Below are positions 33,310 through 44,432 of a DNA stretch of 64,000 nt, one piece after another. Under the pieces are notes generated by a model. The model did not search any database, was not told the origin of the DNA, and worked only from the letters and a program-made list of their open reading frames with translations. Numbering within the stretch: the stretch's first letter is position 1; every line of letters begins with the position of its first letter. This DNA is from Gnetum montanum (Eukaryota; Streptophyta; Gnetopsida; Gnetales; Gnetaceae): contig MNCI01027012.1 in assembly GCA_015680685.1 (NCBI GenBank), forward strand, positions 237,004-301,003, given 5' to 3'. The position numbers and the translations under genes were made by a program.

Positions 33310-33960
33310 TAAGTTCAATATTTTTAAATACTACATCACACCGTAACCGTCATCACCTTAACCATTGCCATGATCGTAACCGTCACTGTAACCATAATTG
33401 ACATTATTTATAATAATAATAAATATTTATTATTACTGTAATCATAACCATCACCATTTATAATAATAATAAATATTCAATATTTCCCATCGTTTATAAT
33501 AATAAATATTCATTATTACCCATATCAAGCCCTACACATGAGGGAATATGAAGAGATGAATGGGGAGCCCAAGGGTTAGTGGGGCATCAATTGAATAGAG
33601 ATTCGGCTCCCCTACAATGATTCTTTAGCTTCCTTGCATGTGGTGCATGCATGTGGGGGAATACAAGGAGACGAATGGGAAGCTTAGGGGTTAGGGGGCA
33701 TTAATCAAATAGAGAATCAACTCCCCTGCACTAATTTTTTAGCTTCCATGCATGTGGAGCATTCGCGTGAGGGAATACAAAGAGATCAAACTGAATTGGC
33801 ATTGCAACATATATTTGTAATGCATATTCATTCATGGAGATATAAAAAATCACGTTACAAATACATAAATAATGTTATTATTATATCATAGGCTTTTGTA
33901 TATTGACATTATTGTACAATGGACAAGATATGAATGATGCTAACACCTCATTCATAATTA
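33310..33960 (-). repeat. right terminal inverted repeat
   Basis: Reverse complement of the left repeat with the same inner block (TTCAATATTTTTAAATACTA) and outer block (CCTCATTCATAATTA). It contains both internal direct modules and the AT blocks. Its inner edge is only about 14 bases from the first SUN ATG, so any SUN transcript would start within or beside the repeat. Confidence 0.85.
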
Positions 33961-33974
33961 TTGATGAAGTGGTT

Positions 33975-34300
33975 GCTCTAATAATTAGAGTGGTTATCCT
34001 TGGAGTGATTACTCTAATTATTAGAGTAACCACTCCAATAATAACTGCTCTAATAATAACCACTCTAATTATTCTAGTAACCACTCCAATAATAACTGCT
34101 CTAATAATTAGAGTAATCGCTCCAAGAATAACCACTCTAATTATTAGAGCAGTTATTATTGGAGTGGTTACTCTAATAATTAGAGTTCCTGTAATTAGTA
34201 GATTGGTTATTATTAGAGTGGTTCTTCTAATTATTATAGTAGTTATTATTGGAGCAATTATTCTAATTGTTAAAGCAGTTACTCTAATTATTAGAGTAGT
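33975..34300. repeat. palindromic array, core ACTCTAATWATTAGAGT
   Basis: Six good copies and several half copies of ACTCTAATWATTAGAGT (for example 33977, 34011, 34098, 34134, 34170, 34282), alternating with CCACTCCAATAATAAC and its reverse complement GTTATTATTGGAGTGG. The long open frames on both strands here are a by-product of the palindromes. Confidence 0.9.
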
Positions 34301-34898
34301 TGCTCCCAAGTCTATAAATATAGTGCTTAGGTGCACAGTTGAAAAGGAAGTCTTTTAGCAATCAAGTAGCGAAACTCTTGTAGTCTATTGGAAGGTTAGA
34401 GTATTTTCCAAGTGCCCATAGTAGGAGATCGAAGTGTGGACGGATCTTTATTTGAACATTGTGTGCTTAAGCATACCTTGTGAATGGCAATAAAGACAAT
34501 CTCTTTGATTCATCCTTGTAGCACTTGAGATTTGTTTTCTTACACATTTATTTTATTTTATTTTATTATGCATTTATTTTATTTTATGCACTTTACATTT
34601 CTGTTATTAGCACAACAATTCATTTTGATCAATTAAGAAAATCATTAAATTACACTCAGTACGATCACTTCGAGCATGCATGTAACACTTGGTAACATAG
34701 TAATGATTAGTGTTTGGTAATCCCAGTAGTGTTGTATTGGTTCAGAATGTGTCCGACAAGTGAGAATGGATACTAGTGTTAGGATTAGTTAAAGCCTAGT
34801 TAATTAGTAGTTAAGTTAAATTACTTACTTAGTTATCTCTCTCCTTCCTTATTAGCAGTAGGACATAAAAACATAAAAGATATAAAAATCATATGCCT

Positions 34899-34941
34899 CA
34901 AGCTTACTTAACCATACAATCGTAACATACATGTAAGCTTG
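34899..34941 (+). ncRNA. U5 stem-loop of LTR C
   Basis: Arms CAAGCTTACTT and ATGTAAGCTTG (all but one pair matched) around a loop with AACCATACAA, then GAAAGACAATGATC. The loop is complementary over ten bases to TTGTATGGTT at 35038-35047, near the LTR end. Stem sequence differs from element A while pairing is kept. Confidence 0.6.
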
Positions 34942-35109
34942 GAAAGACAATGATCAACCAACCTATCTTTGTTCTACAAGGGCGCATAAGCACCTAGTCC
35001 TTGGAATTCAATCGGATCGTGCGTGAAACACTCGTATTTGTATGGTTTAGCATAGGGGTACCTTGCCACTCATCATTGGCTAAGGTACCTAGACAACTCC
35101 ATGCATACA

Positions 35110-37630
35110 CTATTTTTGAAATGCTATTATGAAGTGAAATGAAATGAAGCTTTATTATGTCTAAAGACCCATAGGATCTATTGGATAAATATTACATTTT
35201 TATGAAAAATAAAAATAGACTCTACAAATCAACAAAGCAACAATGGAGACATAAAAAATAAATCATACAAGTTTTTTGCTATAATATTATAACACTATCT
35301 CAAATGGGTAGTGATAGCATGAGAAAAAAATGCATATAAGTCATCTTTAAGGGCTCCTAATTTGTACAACCTACAAATGTGCTCTTCTTAGTGGATTTAA
35401 ATCTATCATCCACTTTCAATTCTAAGATGCTAAAAACATAAGCAAAGCTTACTTATAGCATTTTGATAATTGATGGGAATAGCAACTAAGAGATAGTGAG
35501 ATTCTATGTCTAGTTTATTAGATCTAATGTGGTGTAAATAAATTTCCTCTTGCCTTTCACATTAGTCCACATCTATGTTAAAATCTTTTGTTTGACTAGT
35601 TGGTGAATATACTTAGGATTTTACTATATGTCCTTCCAAAGGATATTCCATTTTCTCAATTATTGTATCCCCTAAAAATACCAACCATAGGCTTGTGAAT
35701 CCTCAATAACTGATTTAGAAACTTTTTCTTACCTTGAGATATGTAAGCTATGAGTGTATGTAATGAATTGGCATAAGATTTCTACTTCTAAAGGTAATAA
35801 ATCACATTCACATAATAACATTAAATAAAGTTTTTACCTTTAACCTATTGAAAATAAAAAATTTTGTACTCTTTTAATATCTTTTCAAAGTTTAGCATTA
35901 AGTCTAGGTACCCAAAGAACACGTCCATATAATGCAGTAGGATAGATGATAGTCTAAAAAATTTATTTTTTGACTTTTCAAGCATAAAGGCTTAAATCCT
36001 AACACTTGTTTCTAAAAGAAAAGAGAGCCTTCAAACCTCTTGCTATTTTTTTCTTTGATGTACTTTTCCCACATGTAATTCTTCATATAAATGAGACCCA
36101 AATATTTAAAAGAATCTACTATCTGCACATTGGTATCTCCAAAATTAAAGTTATAATAGTTATTTCTTGTACCTTAGATCATCAATTTAGTTTTATCTAC
36201 ATTCACTTGAAGATTAAATAAATGCCAATAATTTTCTCAAATTGACAACATATTTTGCCTACCTTTTGTAGTAGTGAGGATCAAGGTAGCATCATCTACA
36301 TATAAAAGAGGATTTGTTGCATAGGATCCAATTTTGATAGTATGACTATCTTTCCTGTTACACAACCATTCCTACATTTCATTTGTAAAGATACCAAAGA
36401 GAGTTCAAGAAAGTGAGCAACCTTGCTTAACTCTAATTTTGCTCTAGAATTGATTTTTTTTTCTCTAAACTGCTATAAGTAATTTTAATAATCATGTTCT
36501 CATACAATCTTTAATTTGCTATAGTCAAATTTGAAGAGAGATCAATTTTATGCAAGTGCAACCATAGTTTTGTACGAAATCACTAAATCATATGTTTTTG
36601 TAAAATCAATAAAACAAATAAAAAACTATTTATTAGGTATTTTTGTAAATTCCATGAAGTGTCTTAGAGTAACTAAGTAATCAATAGTAGAGTGATTTTG
36701 TTTGAAACTTACTTGACATCTTGCCCCAACCTAGTTACCTTCAGCCCAAGAACTAATTTTTTTTCTATTAGAGTGCCCAACAACTTAGCAAAAACATTAC
36801 TCACAATGATCATTTCATAATTGTTCAAATCATTTTTATCTCACTTTTTATATAATCCTATTTTTTTCTATTCCTATTTTTTTTTGTTTGAGAAACAATT
36901 GGAATTTGCAATAAAAACTCAACATGATGATGACAAGACTCCACTAAATCTCCTTCAACTTTCAACTTCTTAATAAAATAAATATCTTTATAAGAACATA
37001 AAAGTAAATTAATGCAAGAGTTACCTTGAGGTCCTGTAAAAGTAAATGATAAAGATTAAGGTAATCTAACAAGTCCATTGTAAATTAGAAGATAAAAAAT
37101 TTTTGTCCATTCTAATAGTTGTTGATTCATCTTATTAATAGTGTCATTTGCATAATGTCAAGTCTAGTTGTGATCTTCAACAATGTCTAAACCACCAATA
37201 TAATGTTGCCACTAAATAATTTTTTTTTTGTTGTAACCTATCCTTCCATTAAAATATTTACAAATAAATACTAAGCCTTTTGCTATAAATCTTACAATAT
37301 CTTTGCCTACAAATTGAAAATGATGATTACAAGAGAACTTTATAGAATCATATAATGTAGCATCTCCAGAAGCAAAATATCATATGGCAAGGAAAGCACA
37401 ACCATGCTATCATAATATTTTTAGTCAAACATATGATTTATGATCATCAATTTTTTAAAGCATTCAATATTCAAGAGATTTCTTCATTAACACTACAATG
37501 CCCCTAGAAGGTTTACCTCCTTGCACTACTCTTGTATTTCATGCAACAAATTTAATAAATCCAAGAACTACAAAATCTATAGAACCAACATCTTCCTAAG
37601 TTTCAAAAAAACCAAAAATATCAAAGCTAT
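35110..37630 (-). pseudogene. LINE ORF2 reverse transcriptase relic (3' part)
   Basis: Minus-strand non-LTR retrotransposon. Frames around 36450-36000 read GIFTNEM, EWLCNRKDSHTIKIGS, NPLLYVDDATLI (catalytic YVDD, codons at 36291-36302), VNVDKTKLMI and FKYLGLIYMKN, the usual order of RT motifs in LINEs. Many stops and frameshifts surround it. The 5' portion continues on the far side of element B at 53461. No poly(A) tail is visible at the 3' end near 35110. Confidence 0.75.
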
Positions 37631-38464
37631 TGATGAGTGGTGAAGTACCCCTATACTCAACCATATGAATACGAGTGTTTCACGCACGATCTAGTCATTC
37701 TCTGTAGATAGGCTAGTTGTGGTATCTAGATAGTTACTCATTGGTCGTAGTTCACTATCTTCCCACTTGGACTAGTATTTGCTTTGTCACATATGGTTTA
37801 GTCTAGAGTGAAGTGTTTGATGTGGTTTCTAACCTAGTGCTACTCTTAGAGGCAATGGAAAATAACTTGAATTAAGCTAGGAGGAAAAGGGAAAGAGAAT
37901 TTAAGCTAGCCTAAGTGCGATGAGCATCCATTCCTTAATCATCTGTACATATCTTGGACCTCGTGCATGACTACCACTAGGATTACCAAGTGCATGGCCT
38001 AGGTACACTACTGGGATACCAAGTAGTCACACTTAAATGCTCGTGATTAAGTCATACTCATTCCATGTTTAAGGAGTTTAGGGTGAAGATATATTAACTA
38101 CGAAAGTAATAAAGAACAATAACAATTAATTAATTAAACTAAGTGAATGCTACAATGATGAAGTAATCTCGATCTTTATTTCCAGTCATGTGCATGTCCA
38201 AGTACGTCACACTTGAATAAAGGTGCCGCATAGTTACAATCATTACACTTCGGGCATGCATTAAGAGAAAGGGTTGAGAAAAGCTAAATATGAAAACTAA
38301 CTTCTCACTAAAAAACCTTCCTACTCCATCGTGTGCCTAAGGTGTATTTATAGGTCTGCAGAGGAGCCATGATATCACGTATACGATATCGTGAGCTAGG
38401 CCATGATATTGCATATGTAATATCGCAGGTGTTATATCATGACCTAATGAATCACGATTCATTA
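37631..38464 (-). mobile_element. 3' LTR of element B
   Basis: TGATGAGTGG at the left (the minus-strand end) and a right end GATTCATTA, a decayed CATCA-type terminus. Minus strand: GATATC-type palindromes at 38370-38440, TATA box at 38354-38345, a poly(A)-signal region, and the U5 hairpin at 37764-37815. The differences from the 5' LTR that were compared are mostly C/T and G/A. Confidence 0.9.
37764..37815 (-). ncRNA. U5 stem-loop of element B, 3' LTR copy
   Basis: Minus strand CACTT...GACTA pairs with TAGTC.AAGTG around a loop with AACCATATG. That loop is complementary over nine bases to CATATGGTT (minus strand, 37667-37659) near the LTR end. In the 5' LTR the outer stem reads CACCT and AGGTG, a paired change. 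Confidence 0.5.
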
Positions 38465-38645
38465 TACTCCCATGACTGAATGAAAACTCATCCTTGAGTT
38501 AAAAAAAATGAAATCAAGCCCCATTGATTACATAGTGGATAGGTATGGGATTATTAACTGACTAGGGATTTATTCATGCTCAATAGAACAAAATTGGAAC
38601 ATAACACAAAATTACAAAATTATAAAATTGTAAACCTCATTTGGC

Positions 38646-41270
38646 TCATGTGGTTCCAAGTGGTAGTGGCTCCTCCATGGGTTTCTTCCCCTTGTCCTGT
38701 GCTCTAGGTTTTGGAATTTTATGACTCTAAAGTAGTGCTTGGAGCTTTTCCTCTTCAGTTCAAGGATTCTGTGCCATCCATACTAATGCTCCAATGTTTG
38801 ACCTAGTCGGCACCTTCCATGGGCATGGTAGTTGTAGGAACATCTTATTTTCTTTAATGTACCAAGCCGCAAACAACTATCATTCCTCCTCATAGGCTCT
38901 AGCTTTATCCCTATACTCTTGAAAATTTATAAGCCATCAAGCCAAGTCTGCTGTGACATCTTTCTGGCCTTGGTAGCTTGTCTTAACCACCTCTAGTTTA
39001 GAATTTGCAACTTCTAGCTTGTGCAACATTTTCTTGTGCTCCACAAATTCTGTTTCATATTTGGCATAGGTGGTAGCTACCTACTTCTTGAGCTCTATTC
39101 TAGGGCATTATGTTATCAACATGGCTAGATTGGCATACCACATGTTTGCCAATTCCATGTACTCTATGAAATCTTGAATCTATAGGTCCTAGATTTTAAG
39201 TTTCGCCTAGTGGGCAAATGCATATGTGTCCAATATGGCCCACTAATCAATGTGTTGAGCACTAAAAGTATTGATGTGGGCCTTGGCCATATGGATCTCC
39301 TTTTCTATGACTTTCTTGTAGATTCCCACCTGGTTTATGAAGTGCTCCTTTAACTTTTCTTATCGCCCAGCTTCATTTTGCCATGCGCTTATTTCAATAG
39401 TTTTCTTCTGACGAATTGTCCATACCTCCTCCATTGAGAGGGTTTGATTCTCTCTAGCCAAACAGTTCATGTCTTGGTTGACCCTAACCAACTGCTCTTG
39501 TAATTGCCGAAAGTTTTCCTTGAGAACATTCTTCTATTTCTCCAACTATTCTTTCGCATGCTCGACCATGATCTCTACCATGACTAACTTTCCTTTGGTG
39601 GAGATGAGGTCTAATTGTGCTACCGTGACATCTTGTGGTATGTCAAATAAGGACGCCATTACTTATCCTATTTGTAGCAATCGATCAAGGACATCCTCAT
39701 GCTCCACAGGAGTCATTAAGAGGTTGACTAGAGTTTGAGTATCTCTTGCTCCTATGAAATTTTCCAGTGGCACAATAGGGATGTTAAAAGATTCTTTGAT
39801 GTGGTCTGCAACCACTTCTGCAACCTCTGCTACATCCTGGTGCTGCATGACCACCATTGTGGCCCCTTCACCTATTTCCAATTGCACCTGAAAAGACACA
39901 ACATTCTCTGAAATCTGTTGTGACCAATGAGTCTCCACTCCTCCTATTTGAATGGACACCTCACCCCATGCACAATTGATAGAAATTGTGGACCGTATAA
40001 TGTCATCGATAACGCAGAAGAGATTAGCATCATCACAACTTCCCCAACTAACAGCGATGGCCTTGAGGTGGCTCATCGATGGTTAGTAATCCTGTAGTAG
40101 TGGTGGTGGTTGATCTCGTTGGCTCGTGTTGGGCCCTACTTCTTATTGTTGATTGGGCCTCGTGCTTGGAAGTTGGCTAAGCCCTATAGTTTAAGTTGTA
40201 GTGGGCCCCACCATCTGTTCTTGCTCTTACTTTGGCTCTAGTGTCTCACTAGCACTTTTCCTTGGGACTAGTGGCTTCAACAGTTTAACAAACAAAGCAT
40301 TCTAGGCTTTTCTGAGGATGTCATTGGTGTACCTTAGAATACCAGCATGTTTGCATAGCTTCCTGATGAGACAAGGGAAGGGAAATGTGAACTTCCCTAT
40401 CTTGCATTCTTCAAACTGCGTCAAGATCTCCATGACATATAGATGAGGAAGGTTAGCATTAGCCTTTCCCATCAATATCGCACTTCCTCTTACCGCATAT
40501 GTTGAAATTTTTTTTTAATCCTCTCGTGGGGAAGATGTGATAAGCACCAATCTTAAATTATATCCTTTCTTCCAGCGTCAACTCTCCATATGTCTCATCT
40601 TCTTTGTCATACGTCCTATCCAACCAAATCCTTTGCACATCAGCATCGGAGCGAGTGGATAGGTGAGCAATTTTTGGCCCTATATTTGAAAGGTTCAACA
40701 CTTCCAAGATGGCCTTGGTGGAAAAATCTACAAACACACCACAAATGTTGACTATGGTGCCTTCTTCCTTATTGTGCCAAAATTGGTATGTTTCTCCTAA
40801 GTACTAGGCACCACTTTTAGAGAGGATAGGCCATAACATAATGGAGACCCTTTGAGTTGGTCCCTAACAGCCTCAGGAGTGAATTCTGTGAAAGGTCCGA
40901 AGTTTAATTCCATGATCACTGTAGCTGATGTGGACTTTTCATAGATGGCCTAAACACACTCCAGGAACAATGTGAGTTTTTGTCCCTATTCAGGTGCTGC
41001 AACAACTCCTCCTTCTGCCTGTCCGAATTATATAGTAGTAGGAGTCTCTTGATGGATGCTAAATGTGCCTCCTACTCTACATGTTGTTCAAGAGACACTT
41101 ATCTTCCACCTCTCCTGGGTCACTTGGACACACCTTGAGAGGGTTCTTCTTATTGTCCACGCTTTGGGGCCATCCACAATCACATGGGGTCAATCATTAG
41201 TAAGGTTACTTACCAAAGTTAAGTTATACCTTACTTCTTACCTTAATGAATTTGTCTCTTATTCCATATG
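38646..41270 (-). pseudogene. env-like / plant transposon protein ORF of element B, decayed
   Basis: Best preserved of the three copies. Minus strand from about 41270: a low-complexity start, then MELNFGPFTEFTPEAVRDQL (about 40910), a middle block with YGELTLEERI and ANLPHLYVMEILTQFEECK, and FPFPCLIRKLCKHAG (about 40380), resembling Transposase_32. An acidic/Val-rich segment with VAEVAEVVADHIKES (40076-39663) and a Lys/Glu-rich presumed coiled coil to 38.7 kb follow. It ends KPMEEPLPLGTT with stop at 38646-38648. Stops and frame changes throughout. Preceded by a TATA module and followed by the 3' LTR. Confidence 0.7.
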
Positions 41271-41770
41271 ATTTAAAGTTAGGAATTTTTGTGAAAATGT
41301 CCCCAAAAGGTTTTAATATTTGGCCCACTTTGATTAGGTGGCTTCACAATTTTAATTTCTTGGTATAAGTGAGGAGATGAAGTTGTTTTTGGCACATGTT
41401 TATCATTTTTGTATAATTAATTACCCTTGATAGTGTCCTTTGGGTGATGATGAATTTTAAAAAATTTTTATGTAATTTAGAGTGTACCCCTCTTCCACAA
41501 CTAAGCTGAACACTCCAGGTTTAGATAGGTTTGAGCATAATGAAAATCGGAGTGCTAGCGAGTGAGTTATGACTGTTGGAACAAGAAATGTGCAAGCAAG
41601 TTGTAGAAGAAAATTTGAAAAACTCCCCCATGTGAATAGTTGCAAATGATGTTGACATTCACCAGGGGGGGCCATATTTATAGTTTTTGTGAGACATGAT
41701 ATCACGTACACGATAGTGCGGCTATGATATTGCATCCGATGCAATATCGTGGTCTATTTAAAGTAGCGTA
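41271..41770 (-). promoter_or_regulatory. internal promoter-like module before the element B env-like ORF
   Basis: Minus strand: GATATC-type palindromes (41692-41753, for example CATGATATCACG and GATGCAATATCG), a TATA box (CTATAAATATGG, 41683-41672), the box GGGAGTTTTT (41627-41618) about 45 bases downstream, and a leader of about 350 bases. The palindromes are the same type as in the LTR U3 of this element. A second promoter inside the element is inference. Confidence 0.55.
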
Positions 41771-43111
41771 CTTAGAAAAATTGATGAATTTTTGAAATTC
41801 CTAACTCAAAAATGAAGGACTCGAAGTCAATGTAAAGGGTCTAGGGTAATATTGATTAGGCCTGAAGGCACAAAAAGGATAATGATGTAAAATCTGGCAA
41901 TGGAAGTCATGAAGAGTATGAGGAAAAAGGACATGTGTTGGTACATAGGAACGTTTGAACTGGAAGGATGATAAGGGAAAGAATAATGTTGGTAATGTAA
42001 TACTTGGAGGGTGTAAAATGATGTGAGGGTAATGTGTGACGAGTGTAAATTACAAAAGTCATGCAAGTGGGTCCTCCCCAAAGTAGGTTCCAACCTATAA
42101 TGCCCTTGCATAACCACACCTTAAAATGTCCATAGGCACTAGAAGGGTTAAATGTAATATACATTGATGTGACAAAACACACACATGTAGATACCACCAA
42201 GATGAGGTATAAATTCAATGCTACATAAGACACTATTCACAAATACATGAACATCGAGGTGAGGTGAATTGTAGAAGGGATTGCAGAGATTGGGACATGA
42301 GGTAACTGGCCTAGGGCATAATGAATCCTCAATGTAAGGCATGATTAATATGTCATTAACCTATTACTCAAAAATCAGGACCAAGTCTATTCCTCTGATT
42401 AGTGACATCACATTTCTTCATCCAATGATGGACAACCATAAGAGCACCATGTAGCAAGGCGTATGATCACTTGGCATTTCGTTCAAGGGAGGAGTGATTT
42501 TTGCTTTGTGGCACACATGTTTGTTTGTTTTCTTTTTGTCAATGCTTAATCTAAAGAAGCTACCTACCTTTAGGCATGGGTGCATGTCTTTCCAATGGGA
42601 CCCCTTAGAATAGCATTGTTTTTCCTTGATTGAGTGCCTTTTGATTACTCTTACTCCCATTTTTCATTAGATCTTCAAGGATCTTAGTACAACCAGGCTG
42701 CATGGTAACTCCTACAGATGTCACCAAAGAGAATCCACAAGTCCCCTTGATGTCACACCTTGGCCATTCCCTCTTCATACATCCTTCTTAGCTCTGGGCA
42801 TAATGAGCACAAAATTACTTTTAATTTTTTATGATTAGGAATATCATTGTACCCAGGGTAGAACCTCTTACTAATGGAATGGGTAGGTGGATGTTATGGG
42901 CTTGCTGTTTAAGTAATTAGTCACCTAAGACTTGATAGTGGAGAACAACACCTTAACCAATGAGTCACATGAGTGTTTTATTCGTAGATGAGATTACTCA
43001 TAAAAATACAAAAAGACAAAAAGATAAAACAACAAATTGAAAGATGAAAAACTGAAAAACTAAAAATTGTAAAATTAAAGAAAGGAAAAACATTTATTAA
43101 TTCTGTTGTTG
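41771..43111 (-). other. element B spacer between gag and promoter-like module
   Basis: 1.3 kb without recognisable protease or pol motifs on either strand, in the place where pol would be expected. Presumed remnant of the deletion or replacement of pol. Confidence 0.5.
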
Positions 43112-43653
43112 TTAGAATGGGGGATACCCCCCATAACTAAACGGTTGAGCAAGGCTAGAATTAATAAATGGAAGGTTAGGATCCTTGCATGTTGGAAATA
43201 TTGAGACCCGATCATACTTGCCCCATTGGGGTTCACACACTTGATTAGAGTTGACATAGTAGGACAAGTTATAAGATGTGGTTAATTTATAAGGAGTTGA
43301 CCCACTATGGTACTTGCGATCATAAAATGGTATGCAAGGATCAGCATGTCTCCCCATGTGGCTATATTCATTGGGCCACATTGTTGTTGGAGTATTGAGT
43401 GGTGGCCCTGATAATGTAACATGAGGCATTGGGTTCGAAGAGGAAGATGCACCATAGTGTTGGACTTGTGCTGAGTTGGTGGATGCAGTGGTTTATGAAC
43501 TGTGGCATTTCTTTCTATAGTCATGTCTAAAGAAGGGATGTCTTTGATGTTGTAGAGAATTCTCACTATTGTTGATAGTAGAAGCACAAGTAATGTTTGT
43601 GGGTTGTTGCTGCGGTGCAAACCCTTCAGGTACAATTGGTGGCAATGTAGAAG
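43112..43653 (-). pseudogene. element B gag, C-terminal part
   Basis: Minus strand, continues the gag interrupted by element A. The start (STLPPIVPEGFAPQQQ) aligns with SLPPIVPIQPAPTMQG of element A gag. It is rich in Pro, Tyr, Asn and Ser and ends PFSYGGYPPF then stop at 43112. Unlike A it does not run on into a protease. Divided from 51049 by a clean insertion. Confidence 0.6.
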
Positions 43654-43956
43654 GAGGCTGATGGGACGCGATATCGCATACACGATATCATAGTACATCT
43701 TCATATCTATAAATAAGAGGTTGCTCTCCCTTGTTTCATCATCCTAGGCTAGAAGTAGGAAAACTCTGGTAGATTGATCACTCCAGAGATAGAATATTTT
43801 CCATGTGCCCACAATAGTAGTCCTAAAAGTGAATGGATCTTTATTCGAGCAACATTGTACCTGAACACAAGTTGTGTACGGAAATAAAGACGAGCTTCTT
43901 GGATAAACCTTGTAGTGCATGGAATAGGATTTTATTACCTGTTATTTATTACCTGT

Positions 43957-44150
43957 AGGAACGCAGAATGAGTATGACTTGATTACGAGCATTTAACGAT
44001 ATGTATGGATAATCAAGGAACGGATGCTCATTGCGATTAGATTCTCTCTCACCCTTATCTCCTAGTAACACAGAATGAGTACGACTTGATTACGAGCATT
44101 TAAGGATGTGTACAGATAATCAAGGAATGGATGCTCATCATGCTTAGGCT
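43957..44150 (+). repeat. 107-base tandem duplication inside the element A LTR
   Basis: Two copies of a block with AGAATGAGTAYGACTTGATT, GAGCATTTAA and GGATGCTCAT, offset by 107 bases. The 3' LTR carries the same duplication (about 50448-50630), so it predates the insertion. Confidence 0.8.
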
Positions 44151-44388
44151 AGTTAAGTGCCTCAGTATGACCACTTTGAGCATGTGCGTTACGCGAGGGA
44201 TCCCAGTAACGATTAGCGTTTGGTAACCACGATTGCATCGGTTCAGGGTATGTACAATAAGTGGGAACGGATGCTGACGCTAGGTAATTTAGACTTAGTT
44301 CATTAGTTAGAATTAGTAGTTAGCTTCTCAATCCTTCACCCTTAGCATAGAAGACATAAAACATAAAAACCATAAAAATCATATACCT

Positions 44389-44432
44389 CAGACTTGCTTA
44401 ACCATACACCATGACAACTACAAGTAAGTCTG
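44389..44432 (+). ncRNA. U5 stem-loop of element A, 5' LTR
   Basis: Arms CAGACTTGCTT and AAGTAAGTCTG (one G-U pair, the rest Watson-Crick) flank a loop with AACCATACA, followed by GGAAGACAA. The loop is complementary over nine bases to TGTATGGTT at 44528-44536, just before the LTR end and primer site. Confidence 0.6.

Larger units (their letters stand above)
27997..33960. mobile_element. TIR element carrying a PIF1-like helicase end and a SUN gene copy
   Basis: A 5.96-kb unit bounded by long inverted repeats (27997-28611 and 33310-33960) that align over their whole length when one is reverse-complemented, by eye roughly 80-90 percent. Between them lie the 3' end of a PIF1-like helicase (plus strand) and a SUN-domain gene with introns (minus strand). 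No transposase was recognised. Capture of host genes between TIRs is known for Pack-MULEs and some CACTA elements, but TIRs of this length with internal repeats are also foldback-like, so the superfamily is undecided. The target duplication cannot be read because an LTR starts at the right border. Confidence 0.65.
33962..35075 (+). mobile_element. LTR of Athila-like element C
   Basis: 1114 bases, TGATG...CATCA. The U3 is almost entirely a palindromic array (33975-34300). TATA box CTATAAATA at 34312-34320; R contains GATCTTTATT and AATAAAGAC; U5 has the hairpin at 34899-34941. A poorly preserved primer-site-like sequence (TTGGC then CTAGACAACT) follows, so it was probably a 5' LTR of a plus-strand element whose body is lost or displaced by the LINE. 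The left border coincides with the end of the TIR element. Confidence 0.8.

Noticed and set aside
32950-33312. 120-residue Leu/Met-rich frame on the plus strand resembling a membrane protein
   Set aside because: Antisense of the basic, Asp/Glu/His-rich N-terminal region of the SUN gene copy, which has family homology on the minus strand.
33881-34358. Overlapping 151-residue frames on both strands
   Set aside because: Both arise from the ACTCTAATWATTAGAGT palindromes, whose repeat lacks stops in either direction. Ile/Thr/Val-rich text with no domain; it is LTR U3 sequence.
35076-35100. Clear primer-binding site after LTR C
   Set aside because: Only TTGGC and a CTAGACAACT-like part match the family; too decayed to call as a separate site.
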